Shown here piece after piece: positions 31,931-34,448 of a DNA stretch of 34,448 nt. This DNA is from Sphingobacteriales bacterium (GTDB lineage Bacteria > Bacteroidota > Bacteroidia > Chitinophagales > Chitinophagaceae): the NCBI GenBank assembly GCA_900299255.1, contig OMJB01000036.1, positions 1 to 34,448 of the forward strand, read 5' to 3'. The notes beneath the pieces are model-generated. The model saw only the letters and a list, made by a program, of their open reading frames with translations, had not been told where the DNA came from and did not search any database. The number at the start of each line of letters is the position of its first letter. Position 1 is the stretch's first letter. The position numbers and the translations under genes are program-made.

Positions 31931-32518
31931 CTATTTGGGTACTTCACCCTTATTCACCTCTACAGTACCTCTGGGTTTCATTATTTTATACCAGGTGAAA
32001 TCGCTGTTCGCTTCAAGCCCGTCGCCATAAAGTATCTCAGATGCCGAAGATATTTTCACTGGCTTCTCAGTGAAGAACTTGTGTATGCTCTCATTCCAAA
32101 TCAGTTCTTCGGTATTAAGCTGCTGCCCCTTTTTGCTCATTACCTGCACACTATCCCATACTATAATGTCGCCTTTGGTAGTGTAATACCTTGATGAGTC
32201 GGCTGTAAGGATGTGCTCTATTCTGCCGCTGTCGTCAAAAAACTCACCCTTTAGGTTTTTGTTCATGTCGATGAATGCAGGGTTTGCACTTTCCTTTCTG
32301 GTAAAATCATGTGCGAATGCCCTCATTTTGATTTTTCCATCCTTGCTGTAAATCAATGTCACATCCTCGGCATGGTCTTCCATCTTTTTGCCGTTGCCGG
32401 TCAGTGCTCTGATCTGCTCCGGATCATTGTTGCAGGCTGCAGATGCCATAAACAAAACACCCGGAATAAGCATCCGGGTAACTTTGTTCAAATAATATCT
32501 GCAGCTATAATTAATCAT
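31931..32518 (-). CDS. lptC: LPS export protein LptC-like lipoprotein
   Basis: 195 residues from the ATG at 32518. The N-terminus has a basic region, a hydrophobic core and lipobox SAAC (Cys29), so it is predicted lipidated, unlike the transmembrane-anchored enterobacterial LptC. The domain carries LptC/DUF1239-like strands: HAEDVTLIYSKDGKIKMRAF, GEFFDDSGRIEHILTADSSR, GDIIVWDSVQVMSKKGQQLNTEEL and KPVKISSASEILYGDGLEANSDF. LptC passes lipopolysaccharide from the inner-membrane LptBFG complex to LptA. Its ATG overlaps the end of the upstream outer-membrane gene by 8 bases, implying coupled translation. It converges with the kinase gene with two bases between the stops. Confidence 0.87.
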   Translation of the reverse strand: MINYSCRYYLNKVTRMLIPGVLFMASAACNNDPEQIRALTGNGKKMEDHAEDVTLIYSKDGKIKMRAFAHDFTRKESANPAFIDMNKNLKGEFFDDSGRIEHILTADSSRYYTTKGDIIVWDSVQVMSKKGQQLNTEELIWNESIHKFFTEKPVKISSASEILYGDGLEANSDFTWYKIMKPRGTVEVNKGEVPK

Positions 32519-33839
32519 ATTTTCTTGGAATAAACCACCTGTCGCTGATTGTGATGCCCAGTGTGAACCGAACGTATCCTTGCTGAATAAGGTTGTTGGT
32601 GTTGGTGCCTAACTTACCCAGGTCAATAGCCATGTTCAGCCTCGATAATGATCTTTTGAAAGGAAGGCTGGCTCCTGCTGTTACGCCATAGCAGGGCAGG
32701 GTGGTATTGTACAGTTTTACATAGTCAACTCCATAGTAGAAGCCTAGCCTGTAGGTTACCCTTGACAAATAACTGCGCAGATTATTAACATCGGGTGTAA
32801 TTTCTCCGCCCAAGCTGATTTTGTAAGAACTTTTCCCAACACCGGTATCAAACAAGCCGTTAGGAGTACTCTTGAATCCGCTCCAGTCGGTGTATGCGAA
32901 ATCTACGCCCAGTGCCCATTTGTTATTCTTGGCCAGCAACGCGCCAAGTGTAAATGACATTGGCAAAGTCAGCTGCCCGTATTTGTTAACAGTGCTGTCG
33001 GTAACAATAGTCAGCAGCGTATCGCCCAGGCTGTGTGTGCTGATTTCGTATGCATTGTAGCGTTCTGTAAGGCTCTGAGCCCAAGCAAAAGTACCACCCA
33101 GCCTTAAAATATATTGTGAATCAAGCGCATGCTCATACATTAAGCCCACCTTCCAGTTAAACCCGTTGAATTTTGTGTTTTTGTTGAATTCTGTGATAAA
33201 AGCGCCATTGTATGGCGCGGTGTCAATGGGTACTGCAGCAACGGTGCTGTTTATTGATCCGAAAGTATAACCCATATTTACTCCAAGGCTGAATTCTTTT
33301 AGCTTATACCCTGCACCAAAATATGCCGTGTTGAGCCCACCTTCGCCATTGTAGGTACGAACAACTTGTCCTATTGGTGACGTAGGGTTGGTTGTGAAAT
33401 CAAGCGTATCTACCATGTTGTAATAAACATGTGTATAAGGCTTGAATCCAAAACTAATACCCGCATTCTTATGCACCGGAAAACCCAGGCTCAAATAAGA
33501 TACTGTTGTAGTACCGGTTTTATATGTTAAGCCGGATCCGTTGAGCGTACGTATTGAAGCGGTACCACCTAATTCAAATGTCGTGCGCTGAATAAATGCA
33601 AAAGAAGCCGGATTCTCTGAGTTTACTTCATACGGGTTGGCATAAGTTGATGTGAGGTTACCCATACCCCTAAGCGAAGCATTATTACTGTTTAGTAATT
33701 CTCCTATGCCATACTTGGAATAAGGATTGTTCTCGCGCCCATTGGTAGGATTGCTTACGTTACTAGTCTGCGCTGCAACTTTCAGTACGCAAAGCAGAAG
33801 CAAGCCTGTGTAAAAAAACTTAGCGCGGAAGAGATACAT
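32511..33839 (-). CDS. Outer-membrane protein of the coaX-lptC cluster
   Basis: 442 residues. A signal peptide ends near LKVAAQTS. The mature protein starts with NPYSKYGIGELLNSNNASLRG and ASFAFIQRTTFELGG and continues as many amphipathic strands (for example YLSLGFPVHKNAGISFGFKP, TAYFGAGYKLKEFSLGVNMG and YRLGFYYGVDYV). This resembles a FadL/PorP-like outer-membrane barrel found between coaX and lptC in many Bacteroidota (from memory). The function is unknown. Its ATG lies 20 bases inside the 3' end of coaX and its end overlaps lptC, so the three genes form one overlapping operon. Confidence 0.85.
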   Translation of the reverse strand: MYLFRAKFFYTGLLLLCVLKVAAQTSNVSNPTNGRENNPYSKYGIGELLNSNNASLRGMGNLTSTYANPYEVNSENPASFAFIQRTTFELGGTASIRTLNGSGLTYKTGTTTVSYLSLGFPVHKNAGISFGFKPYTHVYYNMVDTLDFTTNPTSPIGQVVRTYNGEGGLNTAYFGAGYKLKEFSLGVNMGYTFGSINSTVAAVPIDTAPYNGAFITEFNKNTKFNGFNWKVGLMYEHALDSQYILRLGGTFAWAQSLTERYNAYEISTHSLGDTLLTIVTDSTVNKYGQLTLPMSFTLGALLAKNNKWALGVDFAYTDWSGFKSTPNGLFDTGVGKSSYKISLGGEITPDVNNLRSYLSRVTYRLGFYYGVDYVKLYNTTLPCYGVTAGASLPFKRSLSRLNMAIDLGKLGTNTNNLIQQGYVRFTLGITISDRWFIPRKYD

Positions 33840-34448
33840 TATAGTTAAGAATTAAATTTAATCCCTTCAACAATAAGTCAGGGTCGGCAAATATCTTACT
33901 TTTAAGTTTGTTTGCAAAGAAAGGTGCATCACCGCCCGTTAAGATGGCGTTAAAATCAGGGTATTGGCTGGAGTAATTACTGATCATGCCATCGATTTCC
34001 GCAGCCATTCCGAGCACCGCACCGCTACGCATACACGTCTCTGTATCGTAGCCCAGCAGTATCAGGTCGCCCTGTGCACTTACCTCAGGAAGCTTACCCG
34101 TAAAAGCATTCATAGCCTTGAGCCTCATCTGCAGGCCGGGAGAAATGGCACCACCCCTGAAAGTCTTACTTGCCTGCACCAAATTATAAGTGATGCATGT
34201 ACCAAGGCTTATCACGAGGTTATTATTCCGCGGGTACAAGCCGTGGGCACCCGTCGCCAAAGCGAGGCGGTCGGGGCCAAGAGAGTCCGGCGATAAGTAG
34301 GCGTTGTTTATCGGAGTCCGCGTATGTCCGTCCACAATTATCAGCGGCCTGATCTTCGATTTGATCAGATGTTCCAATTCATCATCATGATTTGCTACCG
34401 AACACAGAATTGCCTTAACGGGTTTATAGCCATCCAACAATGACGACA
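33820..34448 (-). CDS. coaX: Type III pantothenate kinase CoaX, 5' end outside window
   Basis: The C-terminal 209 codons of CoaX, the enzyme that phosphorylates pantothenate in the first step of coenzyme A synthesis. The frame runs open to the window edge, so the N-terminal D-x-G-N-T phosphate-binding motif and about 40 residues lie outside. Visible family motifs are LGPDRLALATGA, SLGTCITYNLV (in place of the usual DxGTAxTxD, as seen in this phylum) and GGAISPGLQMRLKAM. Type III kinases use a high ATP concentration and are not feedback-inhibited by CoA. The gene heads the operon with the outer-membrane protein and lptC. Confidence 0.9.
   Translation of the reverse strand, partial: SSLLDGYKPVKAILCSVANHDDELEHLIKSKIRPLIIVDGHTRTPINNAYLSPDSLGPDRLALATGAHGLYPRNNNLVISLGTCITYNLVQASKTFRGGAISPGLQMRLKAMNAFTGKLPEVSAQGDLILLGYDTETCMRSGAVLGMAAEIDGMISNYSSQYPDFNAILTGGDAPFFANKLKSKIFADPDLLLKGLNLILNYNVSLPR

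Noticed and set aside
1-34448. tRNA, rRNA, CRISPR, insertion sequence or prophage
   Set aside because: No T-loop-like sequence, regularly spaced direct repeats, transposase, integrase or phage gene was seen on either strand by eye.

Overview
The window comes from a member of the Bacteroidota, most likely a Chitinophagales/Chitinophagaceae-like bacterium. The evidence is: two secreted proteins with type IX secretion (T9SS) C-terminal sorting domains; several exact matches to the Bacteroidota -7 promoter element TAnnTTTG; a CcmC/short CcmD-like pair; a dut / sugar-nucleotidyltransferase / TPR / DUF4292-type lipoprotein cluster; and a coaX / outer-membrane protein / lptC cluster. No rRNA, tRNA, CRISPR array, insertion sequence or phage gene is visible. 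Apart from two broken genes it reads as a chromosomal core region.

Left end (1-5.2 kb): a broken small secreted-protein gene (16-530) is followed by a polyhydroxyalkanoate (PHA) locus. This holds a MaoC-type (R)-enoyl-CoA hydratase (phaJ-like, minus), a long PhaE-type synthase subunit (plus), an alpha/beta hydrolase (minus) and a class III PhaC synthase with a complete Cys-Asp-His triad (minus). phaE and the hydrolase converge on a strong bidirectional terminator.

5.2-14.5 kb: a stand-alone ABC ATPase, a DEDDh exonuclease fused to a GIY-YIG/UvrC-like region, a PQQ-repeat lipoprotein, a PspC-domain membrane protein, an unrecognised lipoprotein, aconitase, a truncated glycine-rich secreted protein and a T9SS cargo protein.

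14.5-19 kb: Glu/Leu/Phe/Val dehydrogenase downstream of ccmD-like and ccmC genes, then a long acyl-CoA dehydrogenase. The acyl-CoA dehydrogenase, the hydratase and PhaC/PhaE would plausibly link fatty-acid oxidation to PHA storage (inference).

19-29.5 kb: an unrecognised outer-membrane barrel converges with a compact minus-strand block. In transcription order the block is: a large T9SS protein, a 60-residue membrane protein, a P-type ATPase with an atypical ion site and a perfect 16-bp palindrome upstream, dut, sugar-nucleotidyltransferase, TPR protein and DUF4292-like lipoprotein. The last three overlap and look translationally coupled.

29.5-34.4 kb: an Ldh-family oxidoreductase and an orphan GAF/histidine kinase with degraded ATP-binding boxes (both plus) face the overlapping minus-strand genes coaX (cut by the window edge), an outer-membrane protein and lptC.

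The points most worth a second look are the PHA locus with its enlarged PhaE, the P-type ATPase with non-canonical ion ligands and its palindromic operator candidate, the DEDDh/GIY-YIG fusion, and the degenerate histidine kinase.
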